Assembly (NCBI GenBank): GCA_005784505.1
Contig: VCAZ01000253.1
Coordinates: forward strand, 99,501 to 163,500
Direction of reading: 5' to 3'
DNA from: Bagarius yarrelli
Lineage: Eukaryota > Chordata > Actinopteri > Siluriformes > Sisoridae
Length of the DNA: 64,000 bases
Shown: positions 11,706 to 23,876 of the stretch, one piece after another
Position numbering within the stretch: the stretch's first letter is position 1
Layout: each line of letters begins with the position of its first letter
Made by a program: the position numbers and the translations under genes
The notes under the pieces: model-generated
Seen by the model: only the letters and a program-made list of their open reading frames with translations
Databases searched by the model: none
What the model was told of the DNA's origin: nothing

Positions 11706-11740
<35 letters not shown>
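11693..11740. repeat. (CA)n microsatellite
   Basis: CA units with one CTTA interruption near 11705. Confidence 0.97.
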
Positions 11741-11744
<4 letters not shown>

Positions 11745-11787
11745 ACAATTATTTTTCAGAAGAGAGAGGGTTTCATGGGATCTGCAA

Positions 11788-12258
11788 CAGACTGAGAGAC
11801 ATAAAGGCAGACAGAAAAACAGACAGGGAGACAGACAGACAGAGAGACAGAAAGGCTGACAGAGAAACAAACAGAAAGACAAGCTGAGAGACAGACAGAA
11901 AGAGAGATAGACAGCGAGACAGACAAAAATACAGACATAGACATACAGTCAGGCAGGCAGACAGAGAGACAGACAGACCGAAGGGCAGACAGAAAGACAG
12001 AGAGAAAGACAGACAGAGAGACGGATAAAAGGACAGACAGAAAAACAGACAGAGAGACAGACAGAAATACAGACATAGACATACAGATAGGCAGGCAGAC
12101 AGCGAGACAGACAGAAACACAGACAGACTGAAAGACAGACAGACAGAAAGACAGAGAGAATGACAGACAAAGAGACAGATAAAAGGACAGATAGAAAGAC
12201 AGACAGAGAGAGACAGATAAAAAGACAGACAGAAATACAGACAGAAATGCAGACAAAC
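11788..12258. repeat. (ACAG)n array with higher-order structure
   Basis: Imperfect ACAG and AGAC tetranucleotides fill 470 bases. The word ACAGACATAGACATACAG recurs at 11931 and 12069, a spacing of 138, with similar flanks, which points to duplication of a longer block. Cys/Leu/Ser/Val-rich open frames on the minus strand (up to 222 residues) are translations of this array and its (CA)n neighbour. They are not genes. Confidence 0.9.
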
Positions 12259-12308
12259 ATTTCAATGGAAAGTGTGAATGAAGCTTTTGCTTTACACATG
12301 ACAGCAGT

Positions 12309-12940
<632 letters not shown>

Positions 12941-13196
12941 TGTAGGCAGACAAACAGACAGATAGACAGGAAGGCAGACAGACAGACAAAAAAAAAACAT
13001 ACATGCGGGCAGACAGGCAGATTAATTGAGAGCCAGACATATAGGAAGGCAGACAGTCATAAAGACAGACAGACTGATATACATACAAACAGGCATGATA
13101 ACAGAAAAACAGACAGACAAAGAGATAGACAGATATGTGGACATATATACAGTACAAATTTACAAAAGACAGAAAGAACAACAGATGAAGCCAATA

Positions 13197-13241
<45 letters not shown>

Positions 13242-13467
13242 CTGAGAAAGAGAGAAACTGAGAGGGAGAGAAACTGACAGAGAGAGAAACTGAGAGACAG
13301 AGAGAAAGAAAGAAAGAGAGAGAAAGATAGAGAGAGAGAGAGTCGAGCAGGCAGAGAGATATACAAAAACAAGCTGACAGACAGATAGACAAATAAATAG
13401 ACAGGTAAACAGGCAGATAAATGTGTTTATGTGTAAGAGAGAGAGAAAGACAGAGAAAGAGAGAGAG
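12941..13467. repeat. Compound ACAG/(TA)n/(GA)n simple-repeat block
   Basis: ACAGACAG-type words run to about 13180. A (TA)n tract follows at 13197-13218, then GA at 13219-13240, then GAGAAACTGAGA units to about 13340, then more ACAG and GA. The minus-strand open frame of about 230 residues across it is Ser/Leu/Cys-rich simple-repeat translation. Confidence 0.9.
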
Positions 13468-14605
13468 TCAATCAGCGTTTCCATAGTTACCATACATGAA
13501 GGATCCTGTTCTTCTTCAGCACAAACACTAGATGTCAGTATGAGAACTTCCTTCACAGCGGATAGACACAGCAGTAGCAGTAAAGCCGAGCGGTGTGGAA
13601 CGTGAAGAGAGCGAGAGAACGAGCGAGTGAGAGCGACACAGGGGATCTATTAAAAGCATTGTAGTGAGGGAAAAAAGAGGAAAAAAGAGAAAGTGCTGCA
13701 ACAAAGAGGTCAAGAGCATGAAGAGTGAGCACCATATTTCATTTCACAAAGACTCCCACACACTCCAGCACACAGCCGCAGCTTCCAGGACATCTGCACA
13801 GCTCCACGCTACGCTACAGAGACGTCAGCGGACAGACAGGAAGCCGTCCGGCTTCTCCTACGTGTTCTGCGTGTTATATGCCGATGTTGCAGCTGGCGCA
13901 TGTGTGGAAGCGCCATGTTGACAGATGCTGATGCAGCTTCACTCAAAGTGTCATGATTCTCGTGTGCATGATTTCATTCTCTACACCATAAAACACACAT
14001 CTATAAACACACCAGACCTGCACAACACACGCCAATCACAACCACACTCTTATTAATTCACTATCAATACCTCTCCTTCAGTCTTTCTATTAATCTATCC
14101 TATGGATCGAAGTAACACCGTCCCGTCTTTCCCGTCTACCTTCATTCCCAGTCTGCTGTCTTTCCTCACTTCCTCTCTCAGTGTCTCTGGTTTGTGGGTC
14201 ATAAATTCTCAAGATTGTACATGTCCACACTTCTCTGTCTACAGTGATAAACTGTATATTCTCACCCTCTTATACTTTATTATAACTCTCTATTAGATAA
14301 AACTCTTACAAATCTATATTTCCAGGACTCTAACATCCCAAGCTCATGTGTCCCCAAAGTGCACCTACATATTTAATCTATCATTTTAGGGTTCTGTATT
14401 CCAGTCTTTTATATTTTAAGGTGCTGCAATCCATTTTCATAAATTATTAGCCACAGGTTCTTGTATTTCAGGGGTTTTTTTTAAATTGGGTTCTCTTTAC
14501 CTTGGTCCCATAATGTCAGGGTCCTGTATTCTTTAGTTCTATATTTGCAGGGTCCAAAATGTTCCTGTATTTCAGGTCCCTAAATTCACATTTTTAGGAG
14601 GGCAG
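13468..14605. other. Unique DNA, no gene found
   Basis: Purine-rich sequence occurs at 13600-13690. The stretch 13740-13930 is more complex but has no splice-framed open reading frame. From 14300 to 14600 recurring words such as GGGTCCTGTATT and TCCAGG suggest a decayed repeat. Confidence 0.35.
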
Positions 14606-14896
14606 TGGTTTAGTCTTTAGCACTGTTGCCTTACAGTAAGAAACATGTATGTTAGATTTATTGGTGATTGGACTAAATTGCCCATAGGAGTCTGTGTGTG
14701 TGGTTGTTTGTCTGAATTTGACCCTGTGATGGACTGGTGACCTGTCCAGGGTGACCCCTGTCTTTTACCCAATGACAATTGGGATAATCTCCTGCAGATA
14801 CCCCTCTAAGAGAAAAAGAGGGTATAGACAATGGATGGATAAGATAGATGGATGGATGGATGAAAGAACGGACAGACGGATAAATGGATGGATGGA
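14606..14896 (+). mobile_element. (ATGG)n-tailed fish retroposon, copy 1
   Basis: Landmarks in order are GTTTAGTCTTTAGCACTGTT, ACATGTATGTTAGATTTATT, AAATTGCCCATAGGAGT, GATGGACTGGTGACCTGTCC, AATTGGGATAATCTCC and a GATGGATGG tail. This is a widespread teleost retroposon with a tRNA-like head in full copies. The present copy has lost the part between CAGTAAGAA and ACATGTATG. Related copies are at 25927, 43295 and 47216. Confidence 0.75.
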
Positions 14897-15239
14897 TCCT
14901 TATTAGGTTTAATGTATACCAGAGTCCAGTATTTGCAGGTTCCTGTTTTCAGGGTCCTGTGTTCTGGGGTTCTATAGTTCCCTTGAAAGACCTCTATATA
15001 TTTGCATGTATGTTAATTTTTTTTTGAAGATTCTATAATTTTAAGAGTTTTTTAAGTATTTGAGATCTTTATATTTTTCAGGTTCTGTGTTTTTTCAGTC
15101 CCGGACCTTTAATTCCAGGTTCCCATAATTTCAGATCCCCTGTATGTCCGTGGGTCACAAATTCCAGGGTTCCTATTATTCCATTATTTTATATTTCTTT
15201 TTGCTGATAATTACAGGCTTTTGGGTTTGTATATTTCTG
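14897..15239. other. Low-complexity T-rich DNA
   Basis: Words such as TTCCAGGTTC, CAGGGTCCTG and TATATTTC recur irregularly, as in 14300-14600 on the other side of the inserted retroposon. This suggests one decayed tandem region split by the insertion. Confidence 0.35.
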
Positions 15240-15660
15240 TCTCACACACTTGCCAGACTCCGCCTCACTTCACCGCTCACTTTCCCCTGAATACTAATCA
15301 CACACACCTGCACCTCATTCCCTAATTACTGCACTCTCCCTATTTAGGACAGTCACTCACCTCCGTTCGCTGTCTGGTCTCACTTAAGGAAGTGGAACTC
15401 CCTTACTCGTCTTTCTAAGATTTCTTCTAGCGCTTCCAGGTGTGTGCTTACAGGTTTAAACGGATTCCAAAGGACTTCGGAGACTTTCAGACACCTCTGC
15501 TGGAGTGACTTGGTGTCTGCCTCATCTTCTCTTATGCTTGCTTAAGTTCTCCCTCCATTTCAAAGACTCGCAGCCTCCACTGCTTTGTCTTTAGTTCTGG
15601 AATTAAACTGATCTGTTTGATTCTTGGTTCTGAATCGACAATTTCAGAGTTATATTTTAA
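15240..15660 (+). repeat. Probable dispersed repeat of uncertain class
   Basis: ACACACCTGCACCTCATTCC, then CTAATTACTGCACTCTCCC and TATTTAGGACAGTCACTCAC, resembles a promoter-like region that I associate with a common fish dispersed element or LTR. The end near 15590-15640 (GAATTAAACTGATCTGTTTG) resembles a 3' part. No second copy lies in this window, so the call rests on recall. Confidence 0.3.
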
Positions 15661-17041
15661 AAGCTTGTAAATTCCCAGGGCTCCATTATTCCAGGGTCCA
15701 GTGATCTCATTGGCGAATATTCCCTTGGTTCCATATTTGGTCCAATCACATGTCTAGCTCAAAGGCTAACGACTCAAGCTTGACTCTGTTTTGAAGCGAA
15801 ATGCATTTAAAGTGCTTCATTTTTCATTTTCATTCGATTCTCCTAAATATGCATATGCGCATCTTTCCCCGAGATTTTTAATTAGCCGTTAATAACGAGT
15901 GCAAGCTGCGAAGCTGTGTGAAGTAAACACACATGCTGTCGAAGAACTATGAGTTTCTGTCTATGAATTGATTTAATAAGTGTGTTCAGAAGGGTGAAGC
16001 AAACCGATGCAGAAAAAATGCAGATGCAGGGATTTTATTAGGATTTGTTTATTTAATTAATTGGATTTTAGCGTGCATGCTAAATATTAGCTTCTATAAC
16101 ACCGCTAACGTGACATTAATAATCAATGCTTTTTTATTGTTTTTATTATTTCTGTTTTTCCTTTGTTAAACATTGAGCAGTTAAGAGATTAAGTTAGTTA
16201 ATAAGAGATTACAGATCACTGCCTGTTCATCACTTTTATGCAAATTCTATCGACAGGTCGTCTTTATTAAGCTGCACTTCGGCACCGTTTATTCATTTGA
16301 ATCAACTTAAAAGTGTCAGTGAAGAACTTAAAGGTCAGATTTGGCTTTCGGTTGGCGGAGCTGCCAAATCCAGAGGAAGGAACCACCATAACGACACACC
16401 TGAGGCTGATCTGAGGTGAGAAAATAAAGAAGAGTGAGGAGGAAAAGTTTCTCATTATCTGTACGTCACTGGAAACACTGTTCAGTGCAGGAGGTAGATA
16501 TCCTTCTGTTGCAATCCCACAATGCACCGGGGCCGTGAGTTATCCAAACTGTAGGCTAAACAAGCATAAATCATCCATAATGTACTGATAAAGACACACA
16601 GACTGAACCGAGTGTCGCCATCGCAGACCGTTTACTGCCGCAGGATGACATTAATCGCCACAGACGCAAAGGAAATAAAGTTACAGGACGTCATGCTTGA
16701 TTTTTCCCAAATTCTGCTCTGTAGTTAGATGTTAGCGTCAACCTAGAATCCAAAAATAGTCAGTTAAAAGTGAAAAGCGCCGTCGTTTAAAATTAAAAAC
16801 ACAATTTTATATAATTTCTAAAAAAACATCTTCAATAAAAATTCACAATAATTTATTTTATTTTTTTTCCTTAATGTTAATCTATAATGATTTTTTATAA
16901 TGATTTGGGCTTCATCTGCGGCATAAAACCTCTTTTAATTTTCTAATTTGTTTATGTTAAATAATGTATAAAATCAGCTAAAGACTTTTTCTAATGTTTA
17001 ACTTTCATTTTTATTTCTTTTTAATAAGAGAGTTAGAAAGC
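15661..17041. other. Unique DNA with a candidate conserved non-coding island
   Basis: The region 15750-15910 is complex and non-repetitive, with ATATGCATATGCGC and TTAATTAGC (homeodomain/POU-like) motifs. From 16250 to 16540 a short minus-strand frame has no recognisable domain. AT-rich DNA fills the rest. Confidence 0.35.
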
Positions 17042-17222
17042 GGTCCATAGGGATAAGTGCTCCCTAAGGATTCTGCTTATCATGCAATCATGAGTTAAAT
17101 TCGTAGGACCACCAAGCTGCCACAATCTGGGCCCCTAAAAAGGGCCCTTAACCCTCAGCTACTCAGCTGTGTAAATGAGATGAATGTAAGTCGCTCTGGA
17201 TGAGAGTTGGATGCTATATGAA
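17042..17222 (+). mobile_element. tRNA-derived SINE relic, highly diverged
   Basis: The core GGGCCCCTAAAAAGGGCCCT at 17129-17148 and the tail GAATGTAAGTCGCTCTGGAT place it in the same family as the copy at 21741. The head and B box are eroded. Confidence 0.65.
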
Positions 17223-17989
17223 ATAAGGAAGAAAACATCCTACTTTGGAACCAATGCACATCTGGGTTACACCGGAGAGAAGGATTATAAATCGTTGCTC
17301 TACTTTAAACGCTATTGTATGAATTTGTTATAGATGTAAAACTAAATCCTTCCTGCTGATGCCATTATGTTAGGGAACGGAGCACAAAACAAGCTGGTGA
17401 GTTGTCCCCATGCAGAATTCCTTTAACAGCAGAATTCTATTCTGAAACTTCACAGTGAGTTGGAATAGTACACACCCTAAACACACACACACACACACAC
17501 ACGCTTATAAATTGTTTCTAAATTATAAAACACTTATAAATTGTTTCTAAAAAAATATTGAAATTCATTCTGATTTATTCGTTATAAAACGAAATCTTAG
17601 TGGCTACAAAGTAATTATAATAAATAAATAAATAAATACAGTAAATACAATCTGGCAACCCTGTCCTTAACCTCTTTTAGCACTTCTGCACCTGGTCGCA
17701 GCTGGAGTGCTTTTACACCACTAATCATTAGTGTTTTGAGTTTATTAGGATTCTGATATGGGATGTAACGCAACAAGTGTAACACACACTTGTTACACGC
17801 ATGCTAGCGCCGCTAGCAATTTTGGACCATATGAAGAATATGAGTTTGGGCCCCTACCACACCCCGTTCCACACACTGTAACTACTAATAAAACAGATCC
17901 CTGGGGGCCCCCAAAGTGTGTGGTCCCTTAGCATCGTCCTAAACCCCCCAAAACCCCAGTTGGCCCCTGCAATGGTTTAGCCCCCATCT
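17223..17989. other. Unique DNA with a short (CA)n tract
   Basis: A (CA)n run of about 11 units lies at 17480-17502. The word AAATTGTTTCTAAA is duplicated at about 17509 and 17536. No gene was seen. Confidence 0.45.
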
Positions 17990-18152
17990 TGTAAACTGTT
18001 TACATGTCATGATATTGGAGTTCGATTCCCAGCACCACCAAGCCACCACCGCTGGGCCCCTAAGAAAGGCTCTTAACCCCTAATTGCTCAGTTGTATCAG
18101 AGGGATGTAGGTCGCTCTGGATAAGGACGTCTGCCAACTGTGGTAAATGTAA
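17990..18152 (+). mobile_element. tRNA-derived SINE relic
   Basis: A B box (AGTTCGATTCC at about 18019-18029) precedes CAGCACCACCAAG, GCTGGGCCCCTAAG, TTGCTCAGTTGTAT and the tail GGTCGCTCTGGATAAGGACG. The A-box end is badly decayed. Confidence 0.75.
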
Positions 18153-18610
18153 AGTGAAAGTTAAATAAATCATTAAGGAAACAGATAACGGTGTTAATGA
18201 AGAGTCCGAGTCAGACGTCGAGTCTGAGGAAGTTCCTGCGCTCATGTGGATGCAGGTTTAATCTCCTGCTATTGAAACACTGATCGCGTCCTGTTCGGAC
18301 GACAGCAGCCATCATCGTTCCTCCCATGAGCTCGGCCTTCATCGCTCCCTCCGTCTCTTTATCTTTCCTCCCTGCCGTCTGCATTTCATTACAGACGACA
18401 GCGAGCGAGCGTTGGGTGTCTGTCCTGTCACAAACTGACGCCTTCACTGTGTGAAACACCCCAAAGCCGTCAGTCGCATTTATTTTACCACCTTTAATTT
18501 ATTCCGCTGCTTAACCCTGCAGATCGTTAAGTAACGGCCACAGAATCGAAAGCGGACATCGCAAACGAGTTCTTTTATAAGGTTTTTATAAAGAGTCAGA
18601 AGCAGTGCTC

Positions 18611-18645
<35 letters not shown>

Positions 18646-19956
18646 TAAACAGCGCCGAGACGATCAATAATGGAAGGAAGCTGGAAATCATGACTATTGT
18701 AAATATTTACACGGGATTCCATTTAAAACCAGTTTAATTTTAATATTAATTCAACAGGTTTTAATTCTGATTTAATAGTTTTACATTAACACCTGTATAA
18801 TAACCTCCTCAAGATAAACATTACATCTGTTTATATGTCATCAAATAATAAAAAAAATAACTGTAATGCAAATTGGCTCAACCTGCTGTTCGGATTTAAC
18901 GAATAAATTAGGACTTAACGAGTCCTCCAATAAACTCACTTCTATCAGTCATGTTTCAGCCCCAGTCGTAATTTTCAGCCCTTACGATATTCGTCTCTTC
19001 AAATTTCTCAGAAGACAGCGTTACCATGACAACCTCCATGTGTTAATAACCAGCACATGTAGTTAGACAAGCTTATTAAGTTTAAAATATATATTATAAC
19101 TATTATATAAAAAATATATTGAAATATTTATTCGGAACTGAATCGTATCTTTAGCCCCGCCCACAATTTTATTAATAAATTAAAATTCTACTTTTTATGC
19201 ATTCGTCTAAAACGATCTCGTCTGTACACCCAGTAGCTAAAACGCTAACCATGCTACGACCCAGTAGCTAAGACGCTAACGACGCTACGATGAGTGTTTA
19301 ACGATGATGCGGTGTGATGTTTATTAGTTAATGCGTTAACATGGCTAATTTACCCGCCGCTGCGCAGGTTGTGGAGAAAAAGGTCAGCCGTGAGCTGGGA
19401 ATGTCATCTGGAGGAAAACATCTGCTGGTGAAAAGTTCTCCAAAAAGCAATCAGGAAGCGGTGGAGTCTCAGGGCGCGAGGCCGCGGTGCTCATCTGCAT
19501 AATCGTCTGCTCTTTCCGTCTGCTTCACGTCTCCACGTTTTCCTGCGAGCTTCACGGCGGATTAGGGTAGAGCGGGACGACTCGGCTCGGCTCATTAGCT
19601 CGGTAATGGTGTAGCGCAGGTCGTTTTAGTCCAGCGGAGCATCAGCGTCCTGTCCCCGGCTTCCCGTGCCAGTTTCCGTCATGTTCCATCTCCGTGAGCA
19701 TTGATTATTTTTCCGAAATTCCTGTTTATGACGTTTGTTCGATTTTCCGCGCTTTTTAACTGTGAGATTTTTTTCTGATATTTCCGCTGATCTCCGTCTC
19801 CAGCAGGAAGCGTCTCGCGCCCAATGAGCGGATTTTAGGATGATTCGTTTAGCATCAACTGATCCTTTCTGCATGTAATGTATTTTTAATGAACAAATCG
19901 TTCATGCTAAATCCAAAGCTAATTTCATAACTTATCAATCTTGACTCACACTTTGC

Positions 19957-19998
<42 letters not shown>

Positions 19999-20124
19999 CG
20001 GCGTGATGACTCCTCACAGATGGTCGGGTTCTGCTGGATGAGCAGAGACACTTTTTCTGGCCCTGAAATTGAATCGAGTCTTTATTTTTTCCTACATAAT
20101 TTAGCTTAAAGCTGAAAGCTGAAA
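18153..20124. other. Unique DNA with two (CA)n microsatellites
   Basis: (CA)n tracts lie at 18612-18644 and 19960-19996. The stretch 18180-18480 and the stretch 19330-19860 are CpG-containing and complex, but I see no splice-framed coding exon. A word of the form GTAGCTAARACGCTAAC is duplicated at about 19230 and 19263. Confidence 0.4.
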
Positions 20125-21040
20125 GAGTCTTTAATAATTATTATTATTAAAACTATATATATTATTATTACTATAGTAACTTTATATTATTATACTTATA
20201 TAGTAAATTATTTACTATAGTATATATATTATTACTATAGTAACTTTATATTATTATTACTATATTATTATTACTATTAGTAACTGTATATTATATACTA
20301 TAGTAACTTTATATTATTATTACTTACTATAGTAACTGTATTATTATTATTAACTATTAGTATTACTTTATATTATTATTACTATAGTACTATAGTAAAC
20401 TGTATTATATTATTACTATAGTAACTTATATAATTATTATTACTATAGTAACTGTATATTATATTATAGTAACGGGATAGTTCATAACTTTATATTATTA
20501 TTACTATAGTAACTGTTATATATTATTATTACTATAGTAACTTATATTATTATTACTATAGTAACTTTATATTATTATTATAGTAACTATAGTAACTGTA
20601 TTTATTATTACTATAGTAACTGTATATTATTATTACTAGTAAACTTAGATTATTATTACTATAGTCACTGTATATTATTATTACTATAGTAACTTAGTAT
20701 TTATTATTACTATAGTAACTGTATATTATTATTACTATAGTAACTTATATTACTATATTATTATACTATAGTAACTGTATATTATTATATACTATAGTAA
20801 ACTATAGTAAGTAACTTTATTATTATTAATACGTATATTACTGTATTTATTATTACTATAGTAACTTTATATTATTATTACTATAGTTAACTTATAACTA
20901 TATTATTATCGTAACTGTATATTATTATTATTCTATAACTATAGTAACTTTTATATTATTACACTATAGTATATTACTTATTACTATAGTAACTTTATAT
21001 TATTATTACTATTAAACTTTATTTTATTATTATATACTTT
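20125..21040. repeat. 25-bp AT-rich minisatellite
   Basis: About 36 copies of a roughly 25-bp unit containing TTATTATTACTATAGTAACT alternate between endings TTTATA and GTATA. The spacing varies through many one- to four-base gains and losses. It is non-coding. Confidence 0.9.
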
Positions 21041-21099
21041 TAATTCAATTCAATTCCCTTTAAAGCTAACTGAGCTAACACATTAGCTAGCATCCGAAT

Positions 21100-21735
21100 C
21101 AGAAAAAGCTTTATTGTCAGGTTCAGTAACGGGAACTTTGCAGCACGAGGAAGGAATTTGGCATGGTGTCGGACGCAGACTATAAAGACTACAAAATATA
21201 AAAATACAAAACAAGAAAGGCAAAAAAACCCTAAACTATATTTATAGATCTATAAACAGTTAGATTCAAGAATGATTAATATGGGGCTGTAATATAAACT
21301 GCAAGTGAGTGTCTGTGAGTTAGGGGTGGGTTTGACTGGGGGGTGGGGGCGCTTTTAGTCGGCTGACTGCAGTGGAGAAGAAACTGTCCATATAGCGTGA
21401 GGTCCTGGTCCTGATGGGGGGGGGCTTTGGGCTGTAATGGAGGATGTGAGCATGGATTGATGATGCCTTCTCGATAAGGGAGCGGATGTTAATAACATCT
21501 TCACAGTACTGAGATTGTTAAGCTTCAGGTTGTGGAAGCTGCACCATGACACCAGAAGGTCTATCTCACGCCTGTAGGCTGACTCGTCTCCATCAGAGAC
21601 GAGGCCAATAAGGGTAATGTCATCTGCAAACTTCAGGAGTTGGACAGATTGGTGACCAGATGTGCAGCTGTTGGTATGTAGGGAGAATAGCCATGGGGGG
21701 ATATTTCTGGTGCTACTTTCTGGTTCTTGTTTTTG
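21100..21735 (-). mobile_element. 5'-truncated LINE (non-LTR retrotransposon)
   Basis: On the minus strand a reverse transcriptase fragment is followed by a 3' untranslated part ending in the complement of AATCAGAAAAAGCTTTATTG (near 21106-21125), a typical LINE 3' end in fish. The insert is truncated upstream near 21735, as expected for target-primed reverse transcription. The clade is probably L2, CR1 or Rex1 type, but it cannot be fixed by eye. Confidence 0.75.
21355..21735 (-). pseudogene. LINE reverse transcriptase fragment
   Basis: The minus-strand frame contains LLKFADDITLIGLVSDG near 21595-21645. It includes the FADD box with both catalytic aspartates of the reverse transcriptase palm, preceded by a PWLFSLHTN segment and followed by LLVSWCSFHNLKLN. 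This is the pattern of L2/CR1-like LINE reverse transcriptases, which copy element RNA into DNA at the insertion site. Only about 130 residues remain of an enzyme that is normally several hundred. After the palm motif the frame drifts into the non-coding end. The Met at the start is incidental. Confidence 0.8.
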
Positions 21736-21740
21736 GGCTG

Positions 21741-21915
21741 GTGGTGGCACAGTGGTTAAGGTGTTGGACTGCTAATTGGAAGATCAGGGTTCAAATCCAA
21801 GCACCACTGAGTTGCCACTGCTGGGCCCCTAAGCAAGGCCCCTAAACCCCAAATGCTCAGTTGTATAAAAGAGATAAATGTAAGTTGCTCTGGATAATGT
21901 CGTAAATGTGAATGT
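21741..21915 (+). mobile_element. tRNA-derived SINE, best-preserved copy
   Basis: A perfect A box TGGCACAGTGG lies at 21745-21755 and a B box GGTTCAAATCC at 21788-21798, a spacing suited to RNA polymerase III. The core GAGTTGCCACTGCTGGGCCC, CTAAGCAAGGCCCCTAAACC, and the tail ATGTAAGTTGCTCTGGATAA follow. The copy abuts the truncated 5' end of the LINE relic. It serves as the reference for the other copies in the window. Confidence 0.85.
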
Positions 21916-21920
21916 TATAT

Positions 21921-22160
21921 TTTTTTCCTGGTGGTCCTGATGGTGAGGAGATCATTGCTTTCTTCTGTCCGTCACTAATCAAACGACAGATTTAATTCTT
22001 CTTCATTTAATTGGTGTTGTTACTGGGTCACCCTTTAAAAAAGGCCCTGAAACTGCGCTGCTGTGGAGGCTCCGCCCACTGATGTCATCGGTACCGACTC
22101 GAGACCAGCGAGGTTTTGGGGCCACTTTAGCGTCGGGATCAGGTTTTTTTTAAAGGTGTG
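21921..22160 (-). repeat. Unnamed dispersed repeat family, copy 2
   Basis: The reverse complement of this segment aligns with 2940-3190 over its full length: GATCCCG, AAAACCTC, GATGACATCA, GTAACAACACCA, AAATCTGTCG and ATCTCCTCACCA occur in order with equal spacing. It lies directly after a SINE, so one may have inserted next to the other. Confidence 0.65.
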
Positions 22161-23185
22161 GAACATCCACATGTCTGACACTGGAGACTCTTTCTGCCAA
22201 CGTTACCTAAACGTTTCTATTGTAGCTGAAAACGTCACTACGTCATGTCACTAATTATACACGCCACCACGTGAACACGGTGTCGCCATTGAGACGTGAA
22301 TGCATCAGAACGAGTGTGTTCATATAATGATGCAGATAATTTCATGAGAAAAAAAAAACACACACACCCCAAAATTTATTCTTCAAGAGAGGTCCCACTT
22401 CCTGTTTCCAGGATCAGCTGCAGGAAGTAGCGCGCCGCAGTCAGACGCTCGGCTCTGGAGCGATAAATCTGAGTCTGCGTGTCTCCTGAGGCGGATTCCG
22501 TCTGATGGCTTTGTAATTGGTTTATGGGATTAAAATAAGTCCGGCTTCAGGCTGTTTGATTTCTGTATTCAAACCACGCCGAATGAACCGCACGCCGCGC
22601 CGCGCAGTAACGTTCCCGCGCTACTGAAATAACTTCCCAGCTGCTCGCGCGCAGTGTGTGAGTGTGTGTATGTTTTATCCTGTGACAGCATGTCAATTAT
22701 CCAGACTATAACACACGTCCTATTCCACATCAAACCTCATTAAACTAAATTGTAATCGAATGCAGCGAATAAGAAAAACACATAAAATGACATGTTTATC
22801 AAAAACATCAAAGTGTTTTATATTTATTAAAATTCATCGGTTAAGAAAGAATAATAATAAGAAAAAAACAACAGGATGTTGCATAAAAAGACGTTAGTTT
22901 GACTGTAATACTGTAAATGTGAAGAAAATAAAAATAACAGAAAGAAAAGAAGAGAAAAATCAAAAAGAGGGCAGAAAAAAGAAACTCAATAAAAAAAGAT
23001 AAAGTTTAATCAGACAGAAGACCTGCCACTCTTCTAGTTTTAGTTTTAGTTTTTTAGTTTTTGATCTGTTTTATTAAAGGATGGTAGTGATTTGTAGCCC
23101 CGCCCATTATCTCAGCTTTAACCAATCACAACATAGTAGAGTGTAAAACCAAATATATGCATTAATTTGTGTGTGGGTATAATCC
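22161..23185. other. Unique DNA with a CpG-containing island
   Basis: The region 22400-22640 is non-repetitive and CpG-containing, with TTTGTAATTGG and GGATTAAAATAAG motifs. It is a candidate regulatory or conserved island. The rest is AT-rich, and 22850-23010 is A/G-rich. No gene was recognised. Confidence 0.35.
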
Positions 23186-23522
23186 AGGGTATAACACACA
23201 CACACACACACACACACACCTAATAACCCATGCATGATTACACACGCACAATTGCACACACCTGGTTTCACTCATAACTCTAACAGACACACACACATGC
23301 ATGATTACACACATATGATTACAGACGTGTGTAATCATGTGTGGTGTCAGAAGTGTGTGTGTCTGTAAGAAGTTTGTGTGTGTGTGTGTGTGTGTGTTGT
23401 AATCGTGTGTAATCGTGTGTATGTAACCATAAGTGTGTGGTCATTAGGGAAGAAGTGTGTGTGTGTTATCATGAGTGGGTTATTAGAAGTGTATGTGTGT
23501 GTACTGTGTGTGTGTGTGTGTA
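23186..23522. repeat. Compound CA/GT microsatellite with inverted repeat
   Basis: (CA)n at 23194-23219 gives way to a CA-rich part and then to GT-rich tracts after 23327. A perfect 13-bp inverted repeat (CATGATTACACAC at 23300-23312, GTGTGTAATCATG at 23327-23339) sits at the switch point. Confidence 0.85.
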
Positions 23523-23603
23523 ATCATAATCAAGAGTAATCAGTATTAAATCATTCTCTGTTCAAAAGTAATTTCAGCCTTGTAAATTAAAAATCTGTCA
23601 AAT

Positions 23604-23876
23604 ACAAAATCAATCAATCAATCAATCAATCAATCAACCAACAAACCAACCAGTCAATAAATCAATTAGTAATTAAATCAATAAATCAAATATCAAACTA
23701 TTATTCAACTATTCAATAAATAAATAAATTAATTAATCTATTAATCAACCAAACAACCAATCAATCACTCAATCCAATTACTAATGAATCAATTTATCAA
23801 TCACTCAATCAATCAACCAATTACCCCTTCCAATCAACGAATAAATTAACCAAACAACCAATCAACCAATTAACCA
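23604..23876. repeat. (CAAT)n array, degenerate
   Basis: About seven perfect CAAT units at 23608-23636 decay into AACCAATCAATCAATTAACC-type words to about 23876. Confidence 0.9.

Noticed and set aside
18211..18459. An 82-codon minus-strand frame
   Set aside because: The composition is ordinary but no domain, acceptor or donor was seen. A frame of this length is expected by chance in GC-richer DNA.
21741..21915. A functional tRNA gene
   Set aside because: A and B boxes are present, but the sequence continues into a SINE core and tail and no acceptor stem closes.
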